A program made the position numbers and the translations under genes. This document shows, one piece after another, positions 1-10,223 of a DNA stretch of 46,518 bases (the first letter of the stretch is position 1; every line of letters starts with the position of its first letter). Source of the DNA: Ruminococcus sp. (lineage in GTDB: Bacteria > Bacillota > Clostridia > Oscillospirales > Ruminococcaceae); NCBI GenBank assembly GCA_015066715.1, contig SVNU01000005.1:1-46518 (forward strand). The letters run 5' to 3'. The notes below the pieces were generated by a model that worked only from the letters and a program-made list of their open reading frames with translations, had not been told where the DNA came from and made no database searches.

Positions 1-145
1 GGATTTTCGCTCACTGCGGTGAGCGACCAAAGGCTCTGCCGAGTGCCGAAGGCATGCAGAGCAGATTCCGCCAGCATTTTTGAAAAATTGCTGGACCAAA
101 AAACTTTTGGTTTGAAATTCAAAAAACGACTTTTTCGACAAACTG
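1..145. repeat. Partial copy (right part) of a ~315-bp MITE-like hairpin-rich repeat, copy A1
   Basis: Bases 1-145 match 39097-39241 with one visible substitution (position 121 a vs 39217 c). The element end ...tttttcgacaaactg directly abuts a terminator palindrome at 146-176. Confidence 0.9.
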
Positions 146-176
146 AGAAAACTCCGATTTTAAATCGGAGTTTTCT
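146..176. terminator. 31-bp perfect palindrome, terminator of the GH74 gene and/or flanking unit; target of repeat copy A1
   Basis: agaaaactccgattt-t-aaatcggagttttct, 15-bp arms, followed on + by tttta. Confidence 0.8.
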
Positions 177-189
177 TTTAATATTAATA

Positions 190-2997
190 TTATTCCTGTG
201 GTCCTAACATATCTTCTGTGATAGATTTAACTTTAAATTCAATAAGTTTAAGTGCATCTGCAGCATCAACTGTATCGTCATATTTAACATTAGCCTGTGC
301 CCATGCCTTTGCTACACTTTCAGGAGTATCATCACCGAGAGGATAAAGCTGCGGAGCAACAGTATACTTACTAAGTCTTGCAACGTCAGCAAGCTCTACA
401 ACACCATTCAGGTCAACGTCACCGTAAAGTAAATCGTCAACATCACCTGTGTAACTTGGAACTGTCTGATCTGTATCATCAGTAGCCTCTGTCGCTTCTG
501 TATCGTCAGTAGCTTCTGTAGGATCAGTTTCCTCTGTAGGATCTTCCGTTGGGTCAGTAGCCTCAGTTACGTCTGTAGTATCTGTTGGCTCTGTTTCTTC
601 TGTAGGATCTTCTGTTGGTTCAGTTGGCTTTACAGGTCCATCTGAAAGACAGCCATAAACAATACCACAGCCAACAGTTGACATATAAACAGTACCGAAT
701 GTATTCATATCACCAACAAGGAAGTTACCGTTACCAGTACCGCCATAAATGTTATTTGTATTGATACAAACCCATGTTTCACCGCCGTCTGTTGAACGGT
801 AAATACCTTCAGGGTCTGAATCCTGTGGTTTACCATAAATATAAAGTGTGTTCAGACCGCCTTCCTTTTCAGGAGCGCCGTAACCTACTGTCTTACAGTA
901 TGAAACAGTATCAATCTTTTCAATAGTCTGACCCTTGTTTGTTGCCTTATACATACCATTCCAGCCTGCACCAAGAATTATAGTACCATCACCGAGAGCT
1001 GCAATTCTTGCTGCGCTGTCACACTGGTCATACATAACTACATCCTTGCTTGTAAATGTCTTACCGTAGTCTGTACTTACACATAACTTATAGCATGCGT
1101 CTGTAATATCAGGTTCAGGCTTTGAATAATGCCATGATGAGTTGAAATATGTTACATATGCGTAAACAAGTGAAGGATCTTCAGGGTCTACATACATATA
1201 TGTCGGCTTTGAACCATATGCAGAAGGGAGACCTGAACATGCTGTCCATGTCTGACCGTAGTCATCTGAGTAGGACATGCTTGCGTCATCCTTTGAACCA
1301 TTGAAGAAACGGTATTTACCTTCATCAAGCTGAGTAATTGCTGCCTTACCGCCTGCTGAAGGAGCCATTTTTTCCCATGTCTTACCGCCATCAAGAGTAT
1401 AATAACCTATACTTTCATTTTCAGCAACTCTTATCATAACATCGGGATTCTGTGGGCAGTATGCAATAGCAGCTGTTGAACCCATATTAGGCTTATGCTG
1501 CTGTGGGATTTCATTTGGATCAACATGAATAAATCCATCGTAGTCACCGATTACTGAAACAGGATATCCGCCCGGAATACTTACCATATCAAGTGCTACA
1601 ACTTCTTCAACACCGCTTGGGCTGAAGTAGAACTGAACGCCTTTTTCCGCCCATGGATTATCACAAGCGAATACACCATTACCTGATGTCATAAGAATTT
1701 TGTCCGGATTTCTCGGGTCGATAACCATACCGCTTCCCCAGTGGCAGGCTTTACCGTAAATCCAGTCATAGCCGTTTGTATCAATAGGGTTTGAAATGAA
1801 ATACTCCTGACCATATTCGCCATCTTTTTTGCCAGGTGTGATATTTGTCCATGTTTCGCCGCCGTCTGTTGATTTGAAGAAGTAGTCGCCCCATGCAATA
1901 CTTGTGTCTGTCCATTCTTCTTCATACCACTGATCCGCCCATAAACCACATGTTCTTACCAAAAGCTTATTAGGGTCATTTTTGTCAGCGGTAATTCCAC
2001 CGAAAGCATTTGCTTTAGGTGAAATATCTGTTACCTTACCAGTAGCAGTATTGTACTTGTATGCACCGCCTGCGCTGCCTGAGAACGCAAGTCCTGCAAT
2101 ATAAGTGAAGAAGATATTGCCGTTTTTGTCACTTGTAATTGAACAAGGATAATTCGCTGTAGGAAGGTCAGCTGAAAGCTCTGTGAATTCATCTGTATCA
2201 ACGTCAGCTACATGAATATTAGTCTGACCTGTGATTGAAGTTCCTACATAAACTTTACCGTCTTCAATGAGAATACAGCCGATACCATTCTGGAAACGAT
2301 ATTCTCCGTCATTTAAAGCTCTTGTCATATGTTCTGTCCATAAAGGCCATTTGATTTCACTTGTATACATACCAAGATCATCATAGCCCTTTACAGGCTT
2401 CCATGTTTTACCTGCGTCTGTTGACTTGATAAGACATGATTCACCGGCAGTAACGTCACCGCCTGCATAAATAACATCAGGATTATCAGGGTCAATCGCA
2501 ATAGGTTCGATACACTGACGACCGTCACCGTTACCGTGAATCTGAATAAGGTCTGTTACATCAACACGTTCAAATGTTTTACCGCCGTCTGTTGTCTTGA
2601 TGATTTCTGTTCTTGCATCTGAGAAGTATGCACATCCGCAGAGGAAGTAAGCAGTCATATCATCTGTAGGGTCGATAGCAATACCCTTAACGCTGAGCAT
2701 GCCTCTGTCTGCATCGTTAAGCATACCGAAAAGCTGCACCCATTCATTTTTTTCATAATCGTATCTGTAAGCACCGCCTACGTCAGTTCTGAGATACATT
2801 TCCTTCTGACCTGTTACAATACCTGAAACAAATCCGGCGCCGCCGATTTCAAGAGTACCCCAGTTATATTCGTTCTGAATATCCTTGGATTCTGCAAATG
2901 AAACCGGCATTGTTGTAACAGCAACAGCCGCAGATAAAGCAACAGTTACTGAAGTTACAACCGATAAAATTTTTGATTTAAGCTTCATTTTAATCAA
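190..2997 (-). CDS. Secreted GH74-like xyloglucanase with Asp-box/BNR repeats, Pro/Thr/Glu/Asp linker and C-terminal type I dockerin
   Basis: 935 aa. Signal peptide, repeated STDGGKTW/TTDGGKTF Asp-boxes, PTEPTEDPTEE linker, C-terminal GDVDLNGVVELADVARLSKYTV...DDTVDAADALKLIEF dockerin-like duplicated motif. Confidence 0.88.
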   Translation of the reverse strand: MIKMKLKSKILSVVTSVTVALSAAVAVTTMPVSFAESKDIQNEYNWGTLEIGGAGFVSGIVTGQKEMYLRTDVGGAYRYDYEKNEWVQLFGMLNDADRGMLSVKGIAIDPTDDMTAYFLCGCAYFSDARTEIIKTTDGGKTFERVDVTDLIQIHGNGDGRQCIEPIAIDPDNPDVIYAGGDVTAGESCLIKSTDAGKTWKPVKGYDDLGMYTSEIKWPLWTEHMTRALNDGEYRFQNGIGCILIEDGKVYVGTSITGQTNIHVADVDTDEFTELSADLPTANYPCSITSDKNGNIFFTYIAGLAFSGSAGGAYKYNTATGKVTDISPKANAFGGITADKNDPNKLLVRTCGLWADQWYEEEWTDTSIAWGDYFFKSTDGGETWTNITPGKKDGEYGQEYFISNPIDTNGYDWIYGKACHWGSGMVIDPRNPDKILMTSGNGVFACDNPWAEKGVQFYFSPSGVEEVVALDMVSIPGGYPVSVIGDYDGFIHVDPNEIPQQHKPNMGSTAAIAYCPQNPDVMIRVAENESIGYYTLDGGKTWEKMAPSAGGKAAITQLDEGKYRFFNGSKDDASMSYSDDYGQTWTACSGLPSAYGSKPTYMYVDPEDPSLVYAYVTYFNSSWHYSKPEPDITDACYKLCVSTDYGKTFTSKDVVMYDQCDSAARIAALGDGTIILGAGWNGMYKATNKGQTIEKIDTVSYCKTVGYGAPEKEGGLNTLYIYGKPQDSDPEGIYRSTDGGETWVCINTNNIYGGTGNGNFLVGDMNTFGTVYMSTVGCGIVYGCLSDGPVKPTEPTEDPTEETEPTDTTDVTEATDPTEDPTEETDPTEATDDTEATEATDDTDQTVPSYTGDVDDLLYGDVDLNGVVELADVARLSKYTVAPQLYPLGDDTPESVAKAWAQANVKYDDTVDAADALKLIEFKVKSITEDMLGPQE

Positions 2998-3136
2998 TCT
3001 CCTTTACTATGATTTTATACTTTACGTTAAAGCATATACGTCTGAATTGTCAGAATAAACAATTCTTCTTATATAATTATACATTATTTATAATAAAATT
3101 ACAAGCTGAAAAGTTTTATCAGACTGTAGAAATTGA

Positions 3137-3165
3137 TTGACAAATTTTATCTATTATGCTATATT
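3137..3165 (+). promoter_or_regulatory. Sigma-A type promoter for the VanY-like gene
   Basis: TTGACA-17-TATATT. Confidence 0.6.
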
Positions 3166-3212
3166 TATAAGGTGGTATTAAATTAAACGGATAAATCAAA
3201 AAGGAGAAACGA

Positions 3213-4217
3213 ATGGCACGTTCAAACAAAACAGATATTTACAGAAAAAGACAGACGGCTTTTCTTGTTATAATAGGTACAATTCTTGTGATTGGTATTC
3301 TTATTGCGGTGTATTTCATAGCTTTCAATGACAGAAAGGATATTTCGCAGACAACAGGTGCAAGTGGTACAGAAGCAGTTCCGGCAGATGCGCAGGGGGA
3401 GACTATGGGTACAAATAAGATTTGCTTTGAAACCGATTCTATTCAGCTGGCAGTAGGTGACAAGGTTACTCCGGCAATATTAAATGGAAATATTTCGGAT
3501 ATAACCAACTGGCAAAGCTCGGACAGTACGGTTGCTGTTGTCAGTGAAAACGGGGAAATATCCGGAATAAGTGTAGGTATTGCTGCTGTTACGGCGGAGG
3601 TTTCGGATACCGGCACACTTCTGACACTTAAGGTTGATGTTGTCGCTTCTGAAAATTCCGGAAACCTTACTGCAAACAATTATGAAATAGTTGAAAGGGA
3701 TGGTCTTACTTATGTTTATGACATCTTAATTGCAAATAAAACATATTCACTTCCAAGCGATTATAATCCGGGTGAAGATGAAGAAGCGGTAGCGGCTTTT
3801 GAAACAATGCAGTCGGATGCGGAAAACGAGGGACTTGAAATTTATATTTCGTCAGGCTTCCGCTCATATGATGATCAGGACAGAATTTACAATAATTATG
3901 CTTCCTATGACGGATATGAGGCGGCAGACAGATATTCAGCAAGACCCGGACATTCTGAACATCAGACAGGTCAGGCGTTTGACCTTAACACTATTTCTGA
4001 ATCTTTTGCATACACTGCAGAGGGAGAATGGGTAAAAGAAAACTGTCACAAATACGGATTTATTATAAGATACCCAGAAGGCAAGGAAGATATTACTGGC
4101 TATATGTATGAGCCGTGGCATATCCGTTATATCGGTATCGATAAAGCAACCGAGGTTTATGAAAGCGGTCTTACCCTTGAAGAATTTTTGGGAATTGATT
4201 CGGTTTATTCAGAATAA
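3213..4217 (+). CDS. D-alanyl-D-alanine carboxypeptidase, VanY/M15 family, membrane-anchored with Big2-like Ig domain
   Basis: N-terminal TM segment, SGFRSYDDQ...SARPGHSEHQTGQAFDL...YEPWHIRYIG catalytic motifs. Confidence 0.88.
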   Translation: MARSNKTDIYRKRQTAFLVIIGTILVIGILIAVYFIAFNDRKDISQTTGASGTEAVPADAQGETMGTNKICFETDSIQLAVGDKVTPAILNGNISDITNWQSSDSTVAVVSENGEISGISVGIAAVTAEVSDTGTLLTLKVDVVASENSGNLTANNYEIVERDGLTYVYDILIANKTYSLPSDYNPGEDEEAVAAFETMQSDAENEGLEIYISSGFRSYDDQDRIYNNYASYDGYEAADRYSARPGHSEHQTGQAFDLNTISESFAYTAEGEWVKENCHKYGFIIRYPEGKEDITGYMYEPWHIRYIGIDKATEVYESGLTLEEFLGIDSVYSE

Positions 4218-4222
4218 CAATT

Positions 4223-4250
4223 AACCCCATCTGTTACTACAGATGGGGTT
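4223..4250. terminator. Intrinsic terminator
   Basis: aaccccatctgt-tact-acagatggggtt, 12-bp stem. Confidence 0.75.
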
Positions 4251-4292
4251 TGATTATATGTGAGTTCAAGAACCGACCATATTAATTTATAT

Positions 4293-4715
4293 TTAGTGAC
4301 AGTGCTCACATTCACCGATTTCTCCGACAATCGGAATCGGGTCGATTCCCTGTCTTGTATAATAATCAGAAAGCGCTGACTTGATAGCCTGCTCAGCTAA
4401 AACAGAACAATGAAGCTTTACTGCCGGAAGTCCGCCAAGAGCATCTACAACAGCTTTATTCGTAAGCTTTAAAGCATCTTCAATCGGTTTTCCTTTAATA
4501 AGCTCTGTTGCCATTGAAGATGTTGCAATAGCAGCACCGCAGCCGAATGTCTTGAATTTTACATCTTCAATAATACCATTGGTTATCTTCATATATATTT
4601 TCATGATGTCTCCGCATTTGGCATTGCCAACCTCGCCTATACCATTTGCATCTTCAATTTCTCCTACATTTCTCGGATTTGAAAAATGATCAACTACTTC
4701 TTCGCTATATAACAT
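4293..4715 (-). CDS. nifU: Iron-sulfur cluster scaffold protein NifU/IscU-like
   Basis: MLYSEEVVDHFSNPRNVGEIEDANGIGEVGNAKCGDIMKIYMKI...FGCGAAIATSS...LHCSVLAEQA. Confidence 0.92.
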   Translation of the reverse strand: MLYSEEVVDHFSNPRNVGEIEDANGIGEVGNAKCGDIMKIYMKITNGIIEDVKFKTFGCGAAIATSSMATELIKGKPIEDALKLTNKAVVDALGGLPAVKLHCSVLAEQAIKSALSDYYTRQGIDPIPIVGEIGECEHCH

Positions 4716-4787
4716 ATTAATTCTCCATTCTGCCGCTTTTATTTTTTATTCAAAATCTCCGACAAAGCGACATACGGAGATTTTTTA

Positions 4788-5177
4788 TCATTTTTTATAT
4801 ACTCTGTATCCACAGATATTTTCATCTGATTTTTCCAGTGCAGCATTTAAAAGCATGTCCGTTGCTGCACCCTTATTTATTTTATTTACTTCAACAAGAG
4901 ACGTTGTAATTCTTTCAATCGAAGCTTCAAGTATTGGCGCTGAATTCATATTTTTACTGACTTTAATTTTATCACCAACTGTAAAACAGCCGTTTAAAAC
5001 CTTACCGCATATCAGCGTCTGATTTACTCCGATACTGACAGCACGGGTTATTTCAAATACTGAATTTTCCTGATTAAACTTTTTCATTCCGTAATAAGAC
5101 TTCTTTTTTCTGCATTTTATTTTATGAACATTGGACGACTTATTTTTTGAGAATAACTTTATCAGAAAATTTTTCAT
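4788..5177 (-). CDS. Small orphan protein resembling EF-Tu domain 2 (translation-factor beta barrel)
   Basis: FEITRAVSIGVNQTLICGKVLNGCFTVGDKIKVS...; no G-domain; lies between nifS and nifU. Confidence 0.6.
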   Translation of the reverse strand: MKNFLIKLFSKNKSSNVHKIKCRKKKSYYGMKKFNQENSVFEITRAVSIGVNQTLICGKVLNGCFTVGDKIKVSKNMNSAPILEASIERITTSLVEVNKINKGAATDMLLNAALEKSDENICGYRVYKK

Positions 5178-5180
5178 ATT

Positions 5181-6368
5181 TTAGATTTTTTCACCATTCA
5201 CGATTTTTTCCCATAAAGGTGACATTTCACGAAGTCTGTTTACAACCTGCGGTACAACTTCAATAATATAATCAATATCCTCATCTGTTGTATCGTCAGA
5301 TATTGAAAGACGAAGTGAACCATGTGCAACCTCATGCTTTAACCCAAGTGCAAGAAGTACATGAGAAGGGTCAAGAGAACCTGATGTACAGGCTGAACCT
5401 GATGAAGCACATATACCGTTCATATCAAGCATAAGGAGAAGGCTTTCACCCTCAATACCCTCAATTGAAATATTTACAGTTCCGGGAAGTCTCTTTACAG
5501 GGTCACCGTTAAGTCTTGTATGGGAAATTTTAAGAATTTCAGATATAAGTCTGTCACGCTGCTTTGCAGTTTTTTCAGCACGCTTTTCAATATCTGTGCA
5601 GGCAATTTCCATAGCCTTTGCAAATCCCATAATTGCCGGAAGATTTTCTGTTCCGGCCCTCTTGTTTCTTTCCTGTGCACCGCCGTAAATAAGATTTGTA
5701 AGAGCAATACCCTTTCTTACATAAAGTGCGCCGACACCCTTCTGTGCATTAATCTTATGTCCTGAAACAGACAGCATGTCAATATTCTGTTCATTAACAT
5801 CAATTTCAACATGTCCAACAGCCTGTACAGCATCTGTATGAAATAAAACCTTCTTTTCACGGCATATTTTACCGATTTCAGCAATTGGCTGAACCGTACC
5901 TATTTCATTGTTTGCGTACATAATTGTAACAAGAGCTGTATCCTCACGGATTGCTTTTTCAACGTCCTCTGCTTTTACAAGACCGTTTTCATAAACCGGC
6001 AGATATGTTACCTCAAATCCCTGTTTTTCAAGTGCCTGACATACATGAAGTACCGCATGATGTTCAAACACAGATGTAATAATATGTTTTTTACCTTTTG
6101 CGGCAAGTCTTTCACAAACCGAACGAATTGCCCAGTTATCTGACTCCGAGCCGCCGCTTGTAAAGTAAATTTCAGAAGCTGAAGCGCCGATTGTTTTTGC
6201 AACTCTTTCTCTTGCATCTTCAAGGTCTCTCTGGGCATTTCTGCCGAGAGCATAAATACTTGAAGCATTTCCGAACTTTTCTGTAAAATAAGGCATCATT
6301 TCATCAAGAACTGCCTTTGAAACCGGTGTTGTTGCGGCGTTATCCGCATAAACAAATCTTTTTTCCAT
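5181..6368 (-). CDS. nifS: Cysteine desulfurase NifS/IscS family
   Basis: [18 protein letters not shown]..., [36 protein letters not shown]. Confidence 0.93.
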   Translation of the reverse strand: MEKRFVYADNAATTPVSKAVLDEMMPYFTEKFGNASSIYALGRNAQRDLEDARERVAKTIGASASEIYFTSGGSESDNWAIRSVCERLAAKGKKHIITSVFEHHAVLHVCQALEKQGFEVTYLPVYENGLVKAEDVEKAIREDTALVTIMYANNEIGTVQPIAEIGKICREKKVLFHTDAVQAVGHVEIDVNEQNIDMLSVSGHKINAQKGVGALYVRKGIALTNLIYGGAQERNKRAGTENLPAIMGFAKAMEIACTDIEKRAEKTAKQRDRLISEILKISHTRLNGDPVKRLPGTVNISIEGIEGESLLLMLDMNGICASSGSACTSGSLDPSHVLLALGLKHEVAHGSLRLSISDDTTDEDIDYIIEVVPQVVNRLREMSPLWEKIVNGEKI

Positions 6369-6381
6369 TGTTTTCCTTCCT

Positions 6382-6828
6382 TTATGAATTCAAATCACGC
6401 TGAATTACCGCTAATTCATCACATCTTTCGTTTTCAGGGTGTCCTGCATGACCTTTTACCCATACAAACGTAACCTTATGTTTTTCAAGTAAAGGCAAAA
6501 GCCTTTCCCATAAATCGACATTAAGCGCAGGCTTTTTATCAGACTTTATCCAGCCCTTTTTCTTCCAGCCGTAAACCCAGCCTTTTGTAACACTGTCAAC
6601 AACATATTTGCTGTCGGTAGTAAGTATAACCTCGCACGGTTCTTTTAAAGCTGAAAGTCCTGTTATAACTCCCATAAGCTCCATACGGTTATTTGTAGTT
6701 TCATGCTCACCGCCCGAAAGCTCCTTTACATGCTCACCAAAACGAAGTATTACTCCGTAACCGCCGGGACCCGGATTTCCGCTGCATGCACCGTCGGTGA
6801 AAATTTCAACTTTTTTTATACTTATCAC
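6382..6828 (-). CDS. rnhA: Ribonuclease HI
   Basis: [24 protein letters not shown]...[13 protein letters not shown]...[24 protein letters not shown]...[17 protein letters not shown]. Confidence 0.95.
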   Translation of the reverse strand: MISIKKVEIFTDGACSGNPGPGGYGVILRFGEHVKELSGGEHETTNNRMELMGVITGLSALKEPCEVILTTDSKYVVDSVTKGWVYGWKKKGWIKSDKKPALNVDLWERLLPLLEKHKVTFVWVKGHAGHPENERCDELAVIQRDLNS

Positions 6829-6929
6829 CTGCCAATGTCATTTTTCCTGATTTATATTATAACCGATTTTTCACAATATAGCAAATTTGTTAGCTTAGGG
6901 AAACATTTTTTTCGTTTTATAAAAACTAT

Positions 6930-7440
6930 GAAAATTTATATTTTTCTTTCTAACTTAAATTAATATTCGTACTTTCTTGCCTGTGCAAGAAAGATACCAA
7001 AGAACACACAAACTTTCTTATAAAAAGAAAGTTTGAACAAAGAAAATAAAAACTTATAATTGTAACCGAATTCAGACTGTTTCCCCGTAAAAGGCAGTGT
7101 CTGACTGATAATAAGCAAACTCATAATTAAAAGTCAACTTCAGACATATCCCACCCATGTTTTTAATGCTTTTATTTTGAGAAAGCCTTGAAATTATGAA
7201 CCTGCAAATTATTTTTTTTATTGCAACCATCTATAAATGGACTTTTAACTTTGTAATTATGAAGTTGACAGGTACAGGGAAACATTATTATTTAATCGAC
7301 AAATTCATGCATAGAATTTTTTCTTTTTGGTCAAGCTTTTTCTGTTTCGAAGAAAAGAAAAAGATTGTGCATTTCTTTGGTTCGTTTCTTTGTGCAAACA
7401 AAGAAATGAACAGAAAGTATGAAAGAAAAATATAAATTTA
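6930..7440. mobile_element. MITE-like element, copy B-left (~511 bp)
   Basis: Terminal inverted repeat aaatttatatttttctttc ... gaaagaaaaatataaattt. Inverted relative to 10224-10730; outer 119 bp (6930-7048) matches the reverse complement of 10612-10730 with one visible difference. Confidence 0.8.
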
Positions 7441-7563
7441 TCTTTTTCTACAATTCGGGCATCTGAATTTTCAGTTAATTTTTCATTACATTCCTTTTTG
7501 AGTTATAAAATCTTCAAAAATATCATATATTCTTGTAGGACAAAATCTACAAAGGAGAAATAT

Positions 7564-10179
7564 ATGAACGGACTGACAGAAAAGCAGGCGGCTTCCCGTC
7601 TTTCCGAATACGGAAGCAATACTCTTGCCGAAAAGAACAAAAACAGTGCAGTAAAAATTTTTGCCGGACAGTTTCGTGATGTAATGGTAATGATACTTCT
7701 CGGAGCAACTGTTATTTCAGTATTTTTAGGAGAAATATATGATGCTGTAACAATCATTGCAATAGTATTTTTAAATGCTGTTCTTGGATTTATTCAGGAG
7801 TACAAAACAGAAAAAACCCTTGAAGCACTTGCCTCAATGACTGCACCTACTGCCAAAGTCATAAGAGACAGTAAAACAAAAACAATTCCTGCAAAAGATA
7901 TAGTACCAGATGACATAATTATTTTTGAAGCAGGGGACAGAATTCCTGCCGACGCAATGATACTTGAATGCTCCGGACTATTTACAGATGAATCAATGCT
8001 TAATGGTGAATCAGAACCCGTTTCAAAAACAACAGGCATAAATAATGATAAAGACAATTCCCTGAACCGTCCATGTGTTGTGTATTCAGGAACTGTAGTT
8101 ACAAGAGGTAACGGTAAAGCAGTTGTCATAGCAACAGGAAAAAATGCACAGGTGGGAAAGATTTCACATATGATAAGTGAAAGTTCAAACAGTCAGACGC
8201 CTTTGCAGAAACGCCTTGGCGAGCTTGGAAAAATTGTTGCTCTTATCTGTATAGGTGTTTGTATAGTTGTTTTTCTTGCGGGAGTGCTCAGAGGTGAGCC
8301 TGTTTTCGATATGCTCATGACAGGTATAACAATAGCAATTGCAGCAATTCCGGAAGGACTACCTGCAACGGTTACAATTGCTCTGGCACTTGCAGTAAAC
8401 CGGATGCTCAAAGTAAAGGCTCTTGTAAACAAGCTTCACAGTGTAGAAACACTTGGATGCGCATCGGTTATCTGCTCAGACAAAACAGGTACTATAACCG
8501 AAAACAAAATGACCGTAAAACACATTTATACCGATTTCTGTGAATTTGACATTTCGGGCACAGGACACAAAATTTCCGGAGAAATAACCCTTGATGGAAA
8601 AAGTCTTAACCCTAAAGCTTATCCTACTCTTATAAGACTTTTTGAATGCTGTGTTCTGTGCTCTACAGCTGAAATTGAAAGTGATGGAGTTTTCAACACA
8701 AGGCAAAGGGGTATGTTGAAAAGTGAGAAAGAATGGAATGTTCACGGCGACCCCACCGAAACAGCACTTCTTATTGCTGCTGCCAAAGGAAGTATAACTA
8801 AAGAAAAGCTTTCAGGACTTCGGAAAATTTCCGAAGTACCATTTGACAGTGAAACCAAAATGATGTCGGTTACATACAGAAATGCCGCCTCAAATGATAT
8901 TATTTATGCAAAGGGTGCTCCCGATGTTCTTATAAATAAATGCGGATATGTTGATACTAAAGATGGTATAAAGCTTCTTGACAAAGCTTATACCGAAAAA
9001 ATAGAAAAGGAAATAAGCTTTCTTTCAAAAAGAGGTCTGCGTGTTCTGGCTCTTGCATATCGTCAGGAGGAGAGTGAGTTTGTATTTTCAGGACTTGCTG
9101 CAATGAGCGATCCTCCAAGAGAAGAAGCTAAGGAAGCAATAAAAAAATGTTCACAGGCTCATATAAGAACTGTTATGATTACAGGTGACCATAAGGAAAC
9201 GGCTGCAGCTATTGCAAAGGAAGCAGGACTTCTGCGTGACAAAAAGGCTGTTACAGGTGAAGAGCTTGATAATATGACAGACGAACAGCTTGACAGGAAT
9301 ATTGATGATTATGCGGTTTACGCAAGAGTGTCGCCGTCACATAAGCTAAGACTTGTAAAGGCATACAAAAGAAAAGGTAATGTTGTAACAATGACAGGTG
9401 ATGGTGTAAACGATGCTCCTGCCATAAAGGAAGCTGATGTCGGCGTTGCAATGGGTATCACCGGTACGGATGTTGCAAAACAGGCGGCGGATGTTGTTCT
9501 GCTTGATGATAATTTTGCAACACTTGTCAGTGCAGTTGAACAGGGCAGAGGAATATACGCAAATATCCGAAAATTTGTACGTTATCTTCTTTCAAGCAAT
9601 ATCGGCGAAGTAATTGTGATGTTCCTTGGAATTTTAATGGGTTTTCCTATGGTTTTGCTGCCCACACAGCTTCTGCTTGTAAATCTTGTTACAGACGGTC
9701 TGCCGGCTATTGCCCTTGGAATGGAGCCTTGTGAAAAAAATATAATGAAAAATCATCCGAGAGGAATTAATGAAAGCTTTTTTTCAAACGGGCTTCTTTT
9801 TAAAATTATTCTTCGTGGCGTACTTATTGGTCTGAGCACTCTCGCATGCTTTACAGTTATACTCAGAATTACCCATGATGTCCGGATGTCCCGTACTGCC
9901 GCACTAGTAACTCTTATTTTTTCACAGCTTATCCATGTATTTGAATGTAAATCCGAAACCAAAGGAATACTGCGGATTAATATTTTTTCAAATATAAAGC
10001 TTGTTCTGGCGGTAATAATTTCACTTGCTGTAGTATTGTCAGCGATTTATTTTCCGCCTGCACATATTATTTTCGGAACAGTTGCACTTCCGAAAAAAAT
10101 CATTTTCATTTCAGTTGCTTTTTCAATTGCTATCCCGATTTTAGCGTCGTTTACTTTCAAAAAGAAAAATAAACAATAA
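7564..10179 (+). CDS. Cation-translocating P-type ATPase, Ca2+ (P2) type
   Basis: CSDKTGTITENKMTV, MTGDGVNDAPAIKEADVGVAMG, TGDHKETAAAIA, PEGLPATVTIALALAVNRM. ATG at 7564 with aaaggag RBS preferred over the ORF-track start at 7498. Confidence 0.93.
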   Translation: MNGLTEKQAASRLSEYGSNTLAEKNKNSAVKIFAGQFRDVMVMILLGATVISVFLGEIYDAVTIIAIVFLNAVLGFIQEYKTEKTLEALASMTAPTAKVIRDSKTKTIPAKDIVPDDIIIFEAGDRIPADAMILECSGLFTDESMLNGESEPVSKTTGINNDKDNSLNRPCVVYSGTVVTRGNGKAVVIATGKNAQVGKISHMISESSNSQTPLQKRLGELGKIVALICIGVCIVVFLAGVLRGEPVFDMLMTGITIAIAAIPEGLPATVTIALALAVNRMLKVKALVNKLHSVETLGCASVICSDKTGTITENKMTVKHIYTDFCEFDISGTGHKISGEITLDGKSLNPKAYPTLIRLFECCVLCSTAEIESDGVFNTRQRGMLKSEKEWNVHGDPTETALLIAAAKGSITKEKLSGLRKISEVPFDSETKMMSVTYRNAASNDIIYAKGAPDVLINKCGYVDTKDGIKLLDKAYTEKIEKEISFLSKRGLRVLALAYRQEESEFVFSGLAAMSDPPREEAKEAIKKCSQAHIRTVMITGDHKETAAAIAKEAGLLRDKKAVTGEELDNMTDEQLDRNIDDYAVYARVSPSHKLRLVKAYKRKGNVVTMTGDGVNDAPAIKEADVGVAMGITGTDVAKQAADVVLLDDNFATLVSAVEQGRGIYANIRKFVRYLLSSNIGEVIVMFLGILMGFPMVLLPTQLLLVNLVTDGLPAIALGMEPCEKNIMKNHPRGINESFFSNGLLFKIILRGVLIGLSTLACFTVILRITHDVRMSRTAALVTLIFSQLIHVFECKSETKGILRINIFSNIKLVLAVIISLAVVLSAIYFPPAHIIFGTVALPKKIIFISVAFSIAIPILASFTFKKKNKQ

Positions 10180-10184
10180 CTAAC

Positions 10185-10205
10185 AGGACGACCGTTGGTC
10201 GTCCT
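10185..10205. terminator. Terminator-like hairpin after the P-type ATPase
   Basis: aggacgacc-gtt-ggtcgtcct. Confidence 0.65.
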
Positions 10206-10223
10206 TAAAGCTTCTGAAAATAC

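Noticed and set aside
19-207. 62-aa + strand ORF
   Set aside because: Within repeat copy A1 and its terminator; spurious.
3120-3131. cagactgtagaa identical to the first 12 bases of the copy A element left end
   Set aside because: No adjoining terminator palindrome and no further homology downstream; it leads straight into the VanY promoter. Probably coincidence or a very short relic.
4752-4784. aaaatctccg...cggagatttt inverted repeat between the EF-Tu-like ORF and nifU
   Set aside because: Stem has a 13-nt loop and lacks a U-tract on the minus strand where it would need to act; may be a weak terminator or chance.
7196-7435. 79-aa + strand ORF in the ORF track
   Set aside because: Lies entirely in MITE-like copy B-left; low-complexity Phe/Lys-rich translation with no codon support.
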